DNA from: Diphasiastrum complanatum
Taxonomy: Eukaryota; Streptophyta; Lycopodiopsida; Lycopodiales; Lycopodiaceae
Assembly: GCA_029204225.1 (NCBI GenBank)
Contig: CM055094.1
Span: forward strand, 13,500,108-13,564,107
Direction: 5' to 3'
DNA: 64,000 nucleotides
The first letter of the stretch is position 1. Every line of letters begins with the position of its first letter. Below, piece by piece: positions 32,310 to 43,990 of the stretch. Position numbers and translations under genes: made by a program. A model generated the notes under the pieces. It did no database searches. It worked only from the letters and a program-made list of their open reading frames with translations, and had not been told where the DNA came from.

Positions 32310-32810
32310 TTTATTAAGTTTTTATAGTTGACACATAGACCACTATCTTTCTTGCCGACTAATAACATGAGCCCCCCAAAGGGGATTTGTTGGGTCAAAT
32401 ATGGCCCATGCAACAATACTCCTATAGTGGTCTAGCAATCTCATTGTCTTCTTTTGGGCTCATCCTGCAAGGGAAAAGTGACTCATGAGCATTGTTGAAA
32501 AGGACATACAACTCTCAAACAACAGCTCAAAAAATACATCATGATATTTTGTCTTAAATCTTTTAAATTCTTTGCCTTCAGGAATATTTTTCAGATTAAC
32601 ATCTGTAAAAGCAATTCTTTAGGATTAGGCGATACATCAATATTAAAATTTTGAGTAACAAAAGCATACATATAACATTCATCTTTTAGAAAACATAAAT
32701 ACGATTGATAGTCAAAATCTCATTTAAGTTGACTCACCTCATGAGCAGTTAAAAAAGGTAGGCATAACAGAGCGCCTTCAAGATTCAAACCTCCTTTCAC
32801 CACCATCAAG
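32310..32810 (-). pseudogene. Gypsy RT N-terminal fragment
   Basis: The minus strand reads PFGGLMLLVGKKDSGLCVNY near 32400-32330, the cognate of the gypsy RT motif SPF-APVLLV-KKDGSWRMCVDY. The upstream part (about 32810-32500) has the linker sequence expected between protease and RT. The fragment stops where copia gag begins. Confidence 0.6.
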
Positions 32811-32819
32811 AGTGCTATG

Positions 32820-34560
32820 TGTGATTAATGTTAGTTCGTGGTAGAGTTAGAGTGGGTTAGTGTTAGTTTCTATTAGAAGGCAACTAAGTAAGCAACTAAT
32901 CAAAGTTAGAAATCCTATCCTTGTGGTTCTAACCCCTTTTTGATAGGCAAAAGGCTACTCACAGCCTATTGCTACACCCTTCTAAAATCAAAAAACTTCT
33001 CATTAACCTTCGCCATAACTCCTATAGCTAGATCTCACAAACGAGTTAGTGAGAGTACTTTACAGTTTAAGACCCTCTACAAGAGTTCCCAAGTCCCAAA
33101 AAGGGCCGAAATGAAGCCAGAACCCTTGCAGACAATATTTTTTCAAGTCTGTGTGCAACTAACTCTCGCCGGACCTCTTGTAGCTAAATTTCACTGAGAT
33201 AAGCTCACACACAAGTCTGCAAGAGTTCATCTTTGTCCAATAAGCTGTAAAATGGTTCCAAGTGCTGAAAAAAGTAGAAAATCATCTAAAAAAGAGAACC
33301 CCCACACAAGTAACACTCGTTGCAAGGTCCAATAAGTTCAAAAAGACTTTTTTCATTAGTGATCAAGTTTGCGAGAGTTAGTATTAAGTATTGATAAGTT
33401 TGTAAGCTAAAAAGTGCCCAAAAAATTCATCAAACATCAATAAATTTTAGATCTATGAGAGTTAAGCTTCGCCACCTTCTACAGAGCCAGATCTAAATTC
33501 AATTAAGAGGGTGAAAGTTAGTTTCCAGCGATCATCAGAGTTTTTTACTATAATATAGTGCAGAGAACTCTCGCATATCCAACCTTGCATGTCATTGAGT
33601 AACCTTGGTAGATAGGATCAATAGCAAGATCTGACTCAGATCTATCTACTATGAAAATTTCATGCTAATCAAAGAAATGATCAACGAGAAATCAAGGGAA
33701 AACCATTGGAAAGAGGCTAAAATCGTACTAATAGCCATCAAAACTGATCAGAATCTTACATATCCAGGTTTGCTTTCCCTGCATCCATCAAGATCCAATA
33801 ACCAATATCCAGTAACCCTGGACTTCTCTGACGAATGAATCTGAGATCAAGATGACTAGTACCCAGAAAAGTAGGAAATCAAGTACCAAACTTTCCCCGT
33901 GTAGCAGCCGCACAGATTGAACCAGAAGTAGGACCAACAGTAATGGACCCAATACATCAACCCATACCGATTGTATCCTTGCAAGTAGTTTGGAGGTCAC
34001 CTTGTCTCGAAATGCCAACATACGATGGGGATCAACAAATCTTATCAAGTTCCTCCAGATCTACAAACAAGCGTGCGAGATCTATGGCGAACAGACTCAT
34101 GAGAAAAAATTAAAGTTGTTCCCTATGTTATTAGTAGCTGCAACCCAAGATAGGTTCTTCAACCAATCAGTCGAATAAAAGTCCACTTGTGAAGGGGTTA
34201 AAGTGGCTCTCATCACCCGCTTTAACCCAAGAAAGTTCCTAGAAGACCCGTTTCTCTTGTTAAGCAAAATTAAAATGGGAAAACGAGAAAGGGTACAAGT
34301 TTATATTGAACGGGTCAAACATTTATGATCCGAATGTAACACGACCCAAACTCCTAGTCATGTGGTGATTATGTGGTTTCTCACTGGGTAAGCATGGGTT
34401 GCCACGAAGCATCCGAAGAGTGCTTAAATGCAGAAAATAGTATGCTTCATTGCCGGAAGTCATGGAACATGCTACCAGAGAAGAAGATGAAGGCTCAGAT
34501 GATGATTCAACCCATAAATATCCAACAATTCATCTTCAGGCTCATTGGGCTATGTGCTTA
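32820..34560 (+). pseudogene. Gypsy G3: LTR tail, leader and gag (copy 2)
   Basis: An LTR-like tail (32820-32985) is followed by a leader that matches 5784 onward, and by a gag from about 33841. Readable pieces are VVWRSPCLEMPTYDG, LITRFNPRKFLEDPFLLLSK and MGKRERVQVYIERVK, in changing frames with stops, up to about 34560. Gag continues further here than in the 5.8-kb copy. Protease and everything downstream are missing. Confidence 0.7.
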
Positions 34561-34677
34561 CGCACGCAGGATGTCACGGCCCTCACAACTTATTTTCTAC
34601 TTCTGGCTATTTTATTTATGTACACGGTATTAATACCCACAACACCAAGTGTATAAGATCAAGAGGAGAGGAATATC

Positions 34678-34687
34678 CACTACAAGA
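34678..34687 (-). mobile_element. CACTA terminal inverted repeat
   Basis: CACTACAAGA is the conserved end of CACTA transposons, whose 3' coding region follows on the minus strand. ATC directly outside could be one half of the 3-bp target-site duplication. The opposite end (TCTTGTAGTG) is not found to the right, so the element is truncated. Confidence 0.75.
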
Positions 34688-34699
34688 GGACGGGCGATT

Positions 34700-35050
34700 T
34701 CCAAGGCTTTTTTTGAGCATTTCTTTGAAAGATAGTTTTTAAAATGAGTCGCGGGGGGAGCGGAATGCTCAAGCCTCGGGTCTAGTGTTTGGCCTCGGAA
34801 TAATCCTACCAAATTTAAACTTGATTTTGAAACATTTATAGAGAGGGATATAGAGAGGGTTATAAATTCTCCAGAGGGCCTCGGAACATACATCGAAATA
34901 TTGAAGCTAACTTGAGGGGTATACCGAGGCTGGCGTTGGTATAAGCCTACCAAATTTGAACTTATTTTTGAGACATTTATAGAGAGGGTTATAAAGAGGG
35001 CCTGGGTGGCCAGGCAGTCCATGACACTCTTCTAATCGAGGGTAATACCG
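34700..35050. repeat. CACTA subterminal repeats
   Basis: Two diverged copies of a unit with CCTACCAAATTTGAACTT, GAGACATTTATAGAGAGGG and GGTATACCGAGG lie at about 34800-34870 and 34930-35010, plus further CCTCGG motifs. Such subterminal motifs bind transposase in this family. Confidence 0.65.
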
Positions 35051-35352
35051 AGACCTAGGAGAAAAAGACCCCGCGGTGTAACCCACGATATAAAATAGAA
35101 TGTGAATCGATCTCACTTTTGGAATTTGTTACCTATCAACACATTGAATTCCATTTTCTATCAACTTTGGTTGTCATATGCACACGTGAATAAAGAAATT
35201 TATGTATCACGAAAAAATGATGATCACAAATTGTGTACTCACATCCATTGACTTCTTGTTCGATGTCAACTAGTCAATTAATAAAGTGTAATTGTATCTA
35301 CAAGGAATGTGATTAATGTTACAATGAATTGAAATGCATCATACTGTCTCAC

Positions 35353-36841
35353 TCATTCATTTGGTGGTTCATCGTTATCATTCATCGTATCATCATGCGA
35401 CAAATCCGCCAAACCAAATGAGTCTATCTCTAATTCTATCCAAAAATCTTCTATAGATTCATCATTAATAAGCTGATCTTCAAAAGCTAATGGCGATGGT
35501 GATGACGAGTGAGATTGGGAAGGTGTGTCATGTGTCGTAGAACCATTTGATGATGATGCATCACGCTCAACATCATCATTAGCTTGTGAAGCTTGGACAT
35601 GATCATCCTCCGAACTGGTGTCATTGAATTCGTCATCACGATCTTGTTCATGACATGCATCAACTAGCAGCGCCATGTCCTCCACGACATCTCTATCATC
35701 AAATATTCTTTTACTTCAAGGAGAGACTTGAATCACATACCACCATCTGGGATTCGAACGATCCGGGTGAAAGACCGCCTGTAATTGATAGATGTTACCA
35801 TAAATGTTGACTCGTAAAAGTACCCATAGCTATTTTATAGTTGCTTGCGTATTACTATACACAATATACATTTTTTGCAGTACATTGAAAATCGATTGTT
35901 TGACAACAAAAGAGCATAGACATCTTGAAGACATAGAAGAAATGTACCTGCTCACATTGTTGAGGAAAAACAAATGTGTCGCTTTGATCTATCCAAAGCT
36001 TGGTGGAGTCAATGGCAAAATAACCACTCTCATCTTTCCTAACAGTTGCATTGGGACCATTGCAAATAACTTTGAACCATTTGACATCAAATATGAAAAA
36101 GCTAAATTGCCTAAATCCAACTTCAAGGATGTCATTGATTGTCCCACATTAATCAAGAGAAGAGAGTAAATTGGTGTCCACCTCCATGCTTGCTCAACTC
36201 TCTTGGGTAAAATTTGCCATGACTCAACAATCGTAAGTGTTTTTATTTTTGTCAATGCACTCCATATGAAAGTGTCGTCCATGCCTCCACAGTGCATTGT
36301 ATTTTTTGTATTGAACAAAATGGAGCAAAATGTGTTAGGATACAACAAACATGTACAAAGTTGCACATATTAATAAACACGTGAATGTTGATCATCATAG
36401 TTTACATGTAGATCGCACCCCCTTGTATATTTTCTCTCTCTCTCTATTACTTCCTGGTTGTTTGCTGAGGCTTATCTAAGTGCATCATGCAGCCAATCAA
36501 GCGTCATGTCCTTGGGTAGAAGGGTATGGTTGTCTTCTATGCCCTCTCTTGAAAGTGGCTCACGCAGTTTGTCTACGAGCCTTGGCCTCTTCGTATAGCG
36601 AAATCCACTTTTGTATTTCCTCACTATTAAGAATGCAAAACTCATTTACCTTCTCCCTGAAGGACTGACTCATTCTCATGATCGCTCCTTTTCCTTGAGA
36701 AATCTCCCCAACAACACGCTCATCATCTTTCTTATCCCAAAGACGTGGAATAGAAGGATTGCTATGAGCAAGGAACTCCGTGATGTAAACCATGGAATCT
36801 TGCACTAGCCATTCTTCTGCCATGCTACCCTCATGTCGCAA
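35353..36841 (-). pseudogene. CACTA transposase C-terminal half
   Basis: From 36841 down: the DUF4218 block (EGSMAEEWLVQDSMVYITEF, then SFREKVNEFCILNSEEIQKW). DUF4216 is readable in mixed frames at 36300-35740 (FDVKWFKVICNG, STKLWIDQSDTF, RWWYVIQV). After a probable intron comes an acidic, serine-rich tail of 110 codons (35685-35353). The order and the nearby terminus at 34678 show one element read toward lower coordinates. The N-terminal half and the opposite terminus are missing. Confidence 0.78.
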
Positions 36842-36973
36842 TATACCAACACGAAATTGCTATATTTATGTAGTATTTAGATCGTTCCCCAAGGAGATAG
36901 CTCTTAAAAGATGTTAAGTTGATACTTTATTGACTTATTTCAAATGAAATTGGTTCAAATGAGAATCTGGTTG

Positions 36974-38020
36974 TCATTAGACATTTTGTAAGCAGCCAAT
37001 ACCACTTTTAGAAAAGGGTTTAGAGAAATGAGTGCTAAACAATAGTCTTCCTCTATCAAACCGAATGTAAAGTGTTCTGCAAATGAAATTTTATGAGAGT
37101 TGCTCGAAGGAATTACACCCTGACTGATTAAGTTGTCATCAAGGATCTGTGATATGTTCGATGCTAGTGCGTACGAACAGACAAAATGTTAATCTTATTC
37201 TTGAACCACTATGTTCTAGGTAGAAGTCCTCAACAACCAAAGTCCAATTACAGTTAAAGAACTCAATTAATTCGTGAATATGTTAGAAACATTTATCTTC
37301 TTTACTAACATGAATACAGATCAATATCTCAGTCCCTCAATCAGGGACTACCATTTCACAACATACATATTTTTCTATCAGCAACTTTGGAAAACTGCAC
37401 CAAGGGTTACTCGAATGCCGAACACAAAGTATTAGCTCATACGGGCAAAGCAACTTTAAGATAGTTCTTTAGATCAACTTTACAAATACACAACAAACGA
37501 CTGCAATGGAAGAAAGTATTGTCTGACCAAAGAATGATTGAAGTTCTGTGTACGAGATTGCTTGTAGACTGGAAATCACTCACACTCAGCAGTGCATCGA
37601 ATAGAAATTAGAAAGAGTAACCTTCGTCGCTCTATTCATTTCTCCAATCTCAAACATACAATTACTCTCTCTCTCTCTCTCTCTCGGTAATGTGAGAATG
37701 AAGAGTGTCTAGTTTTATAACCTATGGAACAAACAAACACACCTCTAGGAATTCCTGGTGCGTTGCTTCATTTACAAATTCTAATTATCATATAAGTTAC
37801 AAGTACAAATAAATTGCACAGTTGATGATTCGCTTCGTATCCAAGTGTCGTTTCATTTTAGGAGTTTTGACTTTAACTAAAAGGTATGTCCTTAACAATT
37901 ATACTTGAAACAATGGTATAGAGCTCTTCGAAATATATAGTTGTCCAGCACATATCCTCATTCCTAAGGCACAAATTGTCATTTTCTATTAAGCATACAA
38001 ATATGCGGTATCACAGATCC
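36974..38020. repeat. Dispersed repeat R, longer copy
   Basis: Matches 8471-9045 at both ends, with about 460 bp extra in the middle that contain a (CT)9 run at about 37667-37684. Both copies adjoin CACTA fragments. On present evidence it could be an LTR, but no TG...CA ends with primer site are clear. Confidence 0.55.
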
Positions 38021-38500
38021 CCCTCCTTAAATGTGAAACATCCTCGTGAACATATATTCTTTGTTTTGAGATTTTTCTATTTCTTAGAAAAGAATAATTT
38101 CGTGTCGAGGATTTTCATTAGGTCAGATGTAGAGATATTTCTTCATTCGTTGTTTGGAAAATGGTCATTTGACATTTCAGAATCAAATATTGATTCAAAA
38201 TATATTTCGGCGACATAAAATAAGCATCATCAGATACAAAACTCTGCATCAAATAATCTACAACACAATATAGAAGAAAAACCTTCATGTATTAAGCTCT
38301 TCATGTTGTATCCAAGTGTCGTTTCATGTTGACTTGAGCAACAATACATCTTCTTTTGCTCTGGTGTAACTCCCGATAGGTAAGTTGACGGAAGGCGACA
38401 ATCTTACAAGAAGTAGAGAGACATCGAACAATTCTTATACTAGCCAAAAATCTTCTTCAGAATCTTTACTAAGTACAAACTGTTCGAATAAAGTAGAGGA
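38021..38500. other. No recognisable gene
   Basis: AT-rich. GTATCCAAGTGTCGTTTCAT at about 38308 also occurs at about 37838, so a partial duplication reaches into repeat R. Confidence 0.4.
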
Positions 38501-38503
38501 GAA

Positions 38504-39830
38504 CTAAATATATTTACACTTGACAAATAAACTTTGAACATAAAATAAAACTTTGGCTACAAATGTGCCAAACGGGCAAAAAGTATATGTACAAAATGTT
38601 CTATATTCGCAGGATTTAAATCTGTCTTGCAAATTATGTTTTATCTCGGCTAAATAACTGAAAAAATTCCTCTCCCAAGCGGTGTAGATACTATACAGCT
38701 CCGGATATGCCATGTTAATATCCAACAACAGACCTGCATCATCAAATTCTTCGATATTTGCTCGGCCTTCTAGTGAAAACAACTTGAACTATGCATGCTT
38801 CCTCCAAAACTTTTGCTTCGAGTCGTTATGCCGCAAAAATTGGTACTCCTTGATTTGGATGTACTCCAGCGCATACAAAAATGTTGACCCTATGTACAAT
38901 TTGACTGATCCAAAGGGAATAACTTTGAACTTACCCTGGATTATGGCCCAGCATAGACATCCTTTATGTCCTATGCTTAACTGGTCCCACAAAAGAAGTC
39001 CTCTTTGTTCCATTCTGATTGCTAGTCGTCGAATGCCAAACCTATTAAGGCTGGTAGCATCAAATAATCCATATGCCACTGTAACTCCACATTGAAATGG
39101 CATGGACTCCATTTCCAAAATCTTTTAGAAAAAACTTGAAACCATTTCGCTCATACCTTCGACTGATTTCTCTTCTATCGCTTTGGATTAGGCTGTGCTT
39201 CTGCGATGTCCTACCTGTGGATATCTGCAGTGAGCTTATGGTCTTTGAGCTGTTCTTTGAAGTCTTGTACTTCCTTTTGTAGATCAGAAATTTTTACACA
39301 CGCCTCAACAGCATACTTTAGGTGATCTGCTACCCCTGTACATGTTCGGGTTCCTTGGAGTTGCTTAGTCAATTCTTCGATCTTCTCCAAGGCCTGCGAA
39401 TACTCTTCGTGTGCATCTGGCTTGGAGCAAGTAGTCGATTCGGCTGACAGCTCAGCAAGTTCCTCCTCGACAAGTGCTTTGTTGTTTTCAAGCGGAATAA
39501 GATACTCGACTCAAAAATTCTCCAGCATTTGGTCGTAAAGAGACTGCAGCTTCAAAGAATCTATCTAGGTTACACTAGAGCTATTGCATAGCTACAAGGC
39601 AGTTTCAGTCTTTATTCGCTTTAAGCCTTCATCATGAAGTTTGGTCTGTAGAGACACTTTTTTTGCCCTGACCTTATGAATTCGGTTGTCAACAAATCAA
39701 AATGCTTATGCAATTCTGCAGATTTGGCTTGGAGCGCCTTATTATTATCCTCAAAAATTTGGGCTTCCTCGTTCGACTTTTGGAGCAATCAGCCCAGTGA
39801 GCAATCTCACTCATTCAAAATTCAAAATTT
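38504..39830 (-). pseudogene. Unrecognised coiled-coil protein ORF, broken
   Basis: On the minus strand, about 39800-39220 translates in part to a heptad-rich segment (for example QALEKIEELTKQLQG and DLQKEVQDFKEQLKDHK). Two further frames follow: 39118-38789 (FQCGVTVAYGLFDATSLNRF, then WDQLSIGHKGCLCWAI) and 38782-38504 (EFDDAGLLLDINMAYPELYS, then YTAWERNFF). I recognise no family. It directly follows a gypsy RNase H in the place of integrase, so it is either a captured host fragment or a piece of a different element joined by deletion. Stops separate the parts. Confidence 0.4.
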
Positions 39831-41130
39831 CTTTACTGTAAAAATCATTCCAAGTGCTTCTCTTTTTGTTGCCGAATAATTTTTCTTTGAGGAGCTAAGT
39901 TGGCGATTTGCATAGTGTATTGGATGGTCTTTCTTCTATTCATCCTTCTGGCTCAAACAAACACCAATACCAAATGCTGACACATCAACATAACAATGAA
40001 ATAGTTTTGTCCGTAGCTAGGAGGTCTCAGAATTGGAGCATCAGTTCTTTGAATGCTCTCTGTTGTGATGTCGTCCAAATATAAGCAACTTGCTTCTTAA
40101 GTAACTACGTTAAAATAGTAGCAATATAGGCATGATTCTGGATAAATCTTTGATAATAACCCACATGTCCTAGGAAACCCCTTAGTTCACTTAGATTCTT
40201 TGGTATCAACAGATTCTTGATAACTTTGACTTTATCTTTGTCGACTTCAATACCTCTGCTGGATATTCTATGACCCAGAAAAAGTATACCTTCTCTCAGA
40301 CCGAAAAAACAAGTATCTCGACATCTTTGCAATGTAAGCTTCAGTTTCTGTTTATGAGTCTTAATATTACTGTAAACACATAAATCATTAATGAAAATTT
40401 TGAAAAATGTTCTTAGAAAAGTAGAAAAAATCAGCATCGTAATTCTATGGAAAGTAACTGGTGCATTGCAAAGACCGAAGGGAATTTTACTGTAGGCATA
40501 AGTGCCCCAATCAGTAGTAAAAGTAGTCTTTGGTCGATCCTCCTTCCTCACTCCAATCTGACTTGATTTTAACCAGAAAAGCCATAACAGAAACTGTAAC
40601 GTTCTTGGTCACCGACTTGGTCTAAAATAGATTTTGTGAAAGGTAATGGATGGTGATCTTTCTTTGTAGCATCATTCAGCTTCCGAAAATCCTAGCAAAT
40701 CCGAATCTTGCTAGACTTCTTCTTTGGAACTACAACAATAGGTAATACCCATTCACTACTTAAGACAGGATAGATAATATCTACCTTAAGATGCTTGTTG
40801 AGTTCATCCTTTACCATTAAAGAGTACTTTGGATTAAGACGATACTGTCTCTCTCAAACAGGAAGTACATCTTCTTTAAGATCAATACTGTGCTCACCAA
40901 ATTCTAGAGATATTCCTTTCAAATCATCGAGCGACCAAGAGAATACATCTTGGTACTCTCTCAATAGTTCAGTAAATTCTGCTAACCTAGTCTCTCCAAG
41001 GGACTTCGAAACATGCACATATTTTCTAGGTTCAAGTTCGACTAGCTCTGTAGAATCAGATAGAATTATAGTTTCCGTCATACTAGCATGGATATGGCCA
41101 TGAATCTCACGTATAGCTGACTTCACAGAT
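39831..41130 (-). pseudogene. Gypsy reverse transcriptase and RNase H (minus element)
   Basis: The pre-RT linker at 41126-40854 (EFTELLREYQDVFSWSLDDL) leads to RT. The longest piece is 40551-40105: FTTDWGTYAYSKIPFGLCNA, the active-site region FKIFINDLCVYSN, LFLGHRISSRGIEVD and LRGFLGHVGYYQRFI. The usual F-I-D-D is F-I-N-D: the first aspartate of the catalytic pair is asparagine (AAT at 40387-40389 on the minus strand), which should abolish polymerase activity. RNase H follows at about 40104-39831 (HPIHYANRQLSS-like, REALGMIF). Frames 40840-40555 are broken. Confidence 0.85.
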
Positions 41131-42842
41131 GTATTCTTATTGTCAAATGATTCTTATCATCAAATTCTTGCTTTGGTCAAAGATTTCTGTTTCGAGGACT
41201 TCCTTCGTTCCTTTGAAGGTACTTTCGTGTCAGATTTCGAGGAGCTTTTGCTTCTTGTAGTCACTTTAAATAATTTGTTGACATCACCAGGTCAAGATTG
41301 GTCAACTGGCTTTGACTGTTTAGCTTCAATGACATCAACCTTCTGCACAACAACATCAACCGAAGATTTTAGTTTCGTATCAGCAGTAGCAGCAGTAGTA
41401 GCAATATATTGGTACTTTGGACGCAGCTTCAACGGTTGTGGACAGTCCAAATACTTGTGGCCTGGCTTCTTATAGTTTGAATACAAAGGAATAAATCCGA
41501 TCGGTTTTCGCGGCCACGGACAATCCGGCGAAAAGTGTCCAGGTTCACCACAATTGTAACAGTTTCCCGAAACTGGTTTATTCAAACTAGAAGGACTAAA
41601 AAATTCTGGTGGGTTGTGTCTCTTTGGTGCAAACTTTGGTTTGCCTTGTTGGAATGGTACTACAGTACCTTGAACATAATTGGCAATTGCATCATCTTGA
41701 TATATAAAAAAGACTTTCTGAGAAGGATCTTTGACATATTTCACCTTCACATATCTACACTCTTCTTTAGAATGTCTAGATGTACCACACTTCGTACACC
41801 AAAGTGCTGAGTTCAAAGAAGAAGCTTTCAATCTCTTGTTTGCAATTTCTGAAATCTGAACTTTTAGATCGTTAAATTTCCTATTAAGGTCAGCCATGTT
41901 ACTTTTTCAAAGCTTTTCAACTTTAGAAGTTGAAGACTTATCCTCATGGTTTTTACCATCTTCTTTTCATTTAGACTTTCGTTTCTTTCTTCGATCGGTA
42001 TCATTGGCTTCTGTGTCTGATGAGTCACTAGAATCAGAATCAGAATTGGAAAAACTTAAACTAGATTTAGATTTAGATTCATCTTCACTGTCACTAGAGT
42101 CATGCTTAGATTTTTGAGTACGTTTGGTAGAACATCTTTTACGTGCTAACTTGGAAGTCTCATAATTCTCAGCACTTACTATGACTACTGTTAAAGATGT
42201 CATATCTCCTTGTCTACAGTATCGGTCAATTTTCGATGGTAAACTTGCCAAAAATCACTTGATCTGCATTGTGACAGGGTACACACCCGTTAGTTTTCCA
42301 ATTAGATTCTCTACTTTTCATGTATACCTTCGAAGCAATTCTTTTTTTTTCTTCTGGACATTATTAAGTCGTCCAAGGATTTTGGACGAATAACCAATTT
42401 CTCGAAAATAGTTTAAAAATGCATCTTTCAGTAGTACCCAGATGGCAACACATCTTGGTTCAACTTGACTGTACCATGTGTGTGGCTTGCTTTCTCAGAA
42501 AACCTGGAAAAATTCGCAACTTGTCTGCATCAGCACCTTGGTTATTCGAGTTAGCAATTGACTCGAACTGTTAAATGTAAATGTCAGCATGATATGAAGA
42601 TGTTCCTTTAAAATAATCATATTTGATCTTCGAGATTGAAGTAAAGCGAGGAGCCAGGCCATCCATAATCAGCTTTGGAACTGGATTCGGATCAGGCTTT
42701 GGAACTGGATTAACAAATTTAGAACCTAATTCAGCTACAGCAGAAGCTTCAGTTTCTAGTAGGTTTTCATAATTAAAATTCAAGAAGCGAGATTCTCTTC
42801 TTTGCAAAGATTCTTGAATTCTTTTGAAAAAAAAAACTCGAA
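41131..42842 (-). pseudogene. Gypsy gag with three zinc knuckles (minus element)
   Basis: The gag capsid region runs from 42842 down (MDGLAPRFTSISKIKYDYFK near 42660), losing its N-terminus to the G2 LTR inserted at 42843. A serine/aspartate-rich acidic linker lies at 42251-41967 (SDSEDESKSKSSLSFSNSDS). Frame 41897-41292 then carries CTKCGTSRHSKEEC, CYNCGEPGHFSPDC (a canonical CCHC knuckle) and a damaged third (CSNYKKPGHKYLDC, first pair altered). Protease should follow but is not clear between 41290 and 41130. Confidence 0.8.
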
Positions 42843-43669
42843 TGTTGAGGTTATTCCCGACGAATTGTAAATAAATAAAATCAACCAATAAAATGTGCTG
42901 CGAGAGCATGGCATCCTGTGCGTATAAGCCCATGGCCCAATGAGCACGCAAGCTTAAGTTGTAAATAAAATAAAATAGACTTGGGCCTTTGTAATTAAAA
43001 TAAAACTTAAGGCCCAAAGTCAATTTCAAACTTAGAGTTTACTTTTCTTAGAGTTGGGTCCAACTTTGGACTCACATGAATCTTGTGATTTCCAATGTAC
43101 TTTTTGTGGACCTTTGGATCAAGTTGGGTCCAAGATGAATGAATAGGATCAATATAAATATTAGCCAATAGGATTTTGGGGCAAGGGCCTTCCCCATTTT
43201 ATAAAAAGACACCATTTATACTTTGTTTCCATGCTTAATGAGGAGGAGGAAACTCTACCACTTTTTGGAGAGAAGCATCCTCATTTGCTATTCACTACTT
43301 GCTAATGCTTTTGATTGTGTTTCCATTGTTTCCTATTTTTCTTGTTGATTGGTTGTCATAGTTAATGTTTCTCCATTAGCAAGCATAAGAAGCATCTGAG
43401 CTAACCTCCACTCTCACCCTCTATCTCTCTCTTTCTCTCTTCTCTTCTCTCAATCTCTTCTAATCTTCCCTTTCCTTTCACCTACAATTATGATGAAGGT
43501 AGTTTAGGGGAGTAGAGTTAGTGGAAGTAGTGGTAGTGGTGGTAGAGTTAGATAAAAAGTAGGAAACTAAATAAAAGTAGCATCTATGCATAGTTAGGTG
43601 TCTATCCAGTGAACTAACGTTTGTTGACAGGGAGGAGCTGTACTACTACATCAGATCGAAGACCCTACA
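42843..43669 (+). repeat. Gypsy G2 LTR, full length
   Basis: Begins TGTTGAGGTT, ends CCCTACA, 827 bp, followed after one base by a primer-binding site. It cuts the minus-strand gypsy gag. A C/T-rich block lies at about 43410-43480. The related diverged LTR is at 7530-8345. Confidence 0.85.
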
Positions 43670-43670
43670 G

Positions 43671-43688
43671 TGGCGCCGTTGCCGGGGA
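43671..43688 (+). promoter_or_regulatory. Gypsy G2 primer-binding site
   Basis: TGGCGCCGTTGCCGGGGA, a primer site typical of plant gypsy elements. Confidence 0.85.
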
Positions 43689-43990
43689 TAGGTTTTCACT
43701 AACTAGTATAGTTGTATTTTAGCTATTTCTTGCTTTTTAGAGTAGTCTTAGGTAGATTTTTGGGAGTTTAGAGTTAGTTTTCTATATTTTTTTGTGTTTG
43801 GACTATTCACAGCTAGGGGAGGAGGTCTGAGAGGGTAGAGGAGGCCTTGAACAGCTTATAAGGGATTGAAACCCAAACCAACCAACCAAAGAACCCAAAA
43901 AACTCACCAATCTATATTTTGGAGAGAAAACGAGCCCAAAATCTCAAGAAAGAGGAAAAAGAAGGTGTTGGATTCCTTGAAGTCAATCAA
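43689..43990 (+). other. G2 leader, truncated
   Basis: Leader sequence after the primer site. No gag follows, because CACTA-derived sequence begins at about 43991. Confidence 0.55.

Noticed and set aside
38504-42842. Endogenous pararetrovirus instead of gypsy
   Set aside because: RT, RNase H, CCHC gag layout and the linker fit Ty3/gypsy, and no movement-protein or inclusion-body motif is seen.
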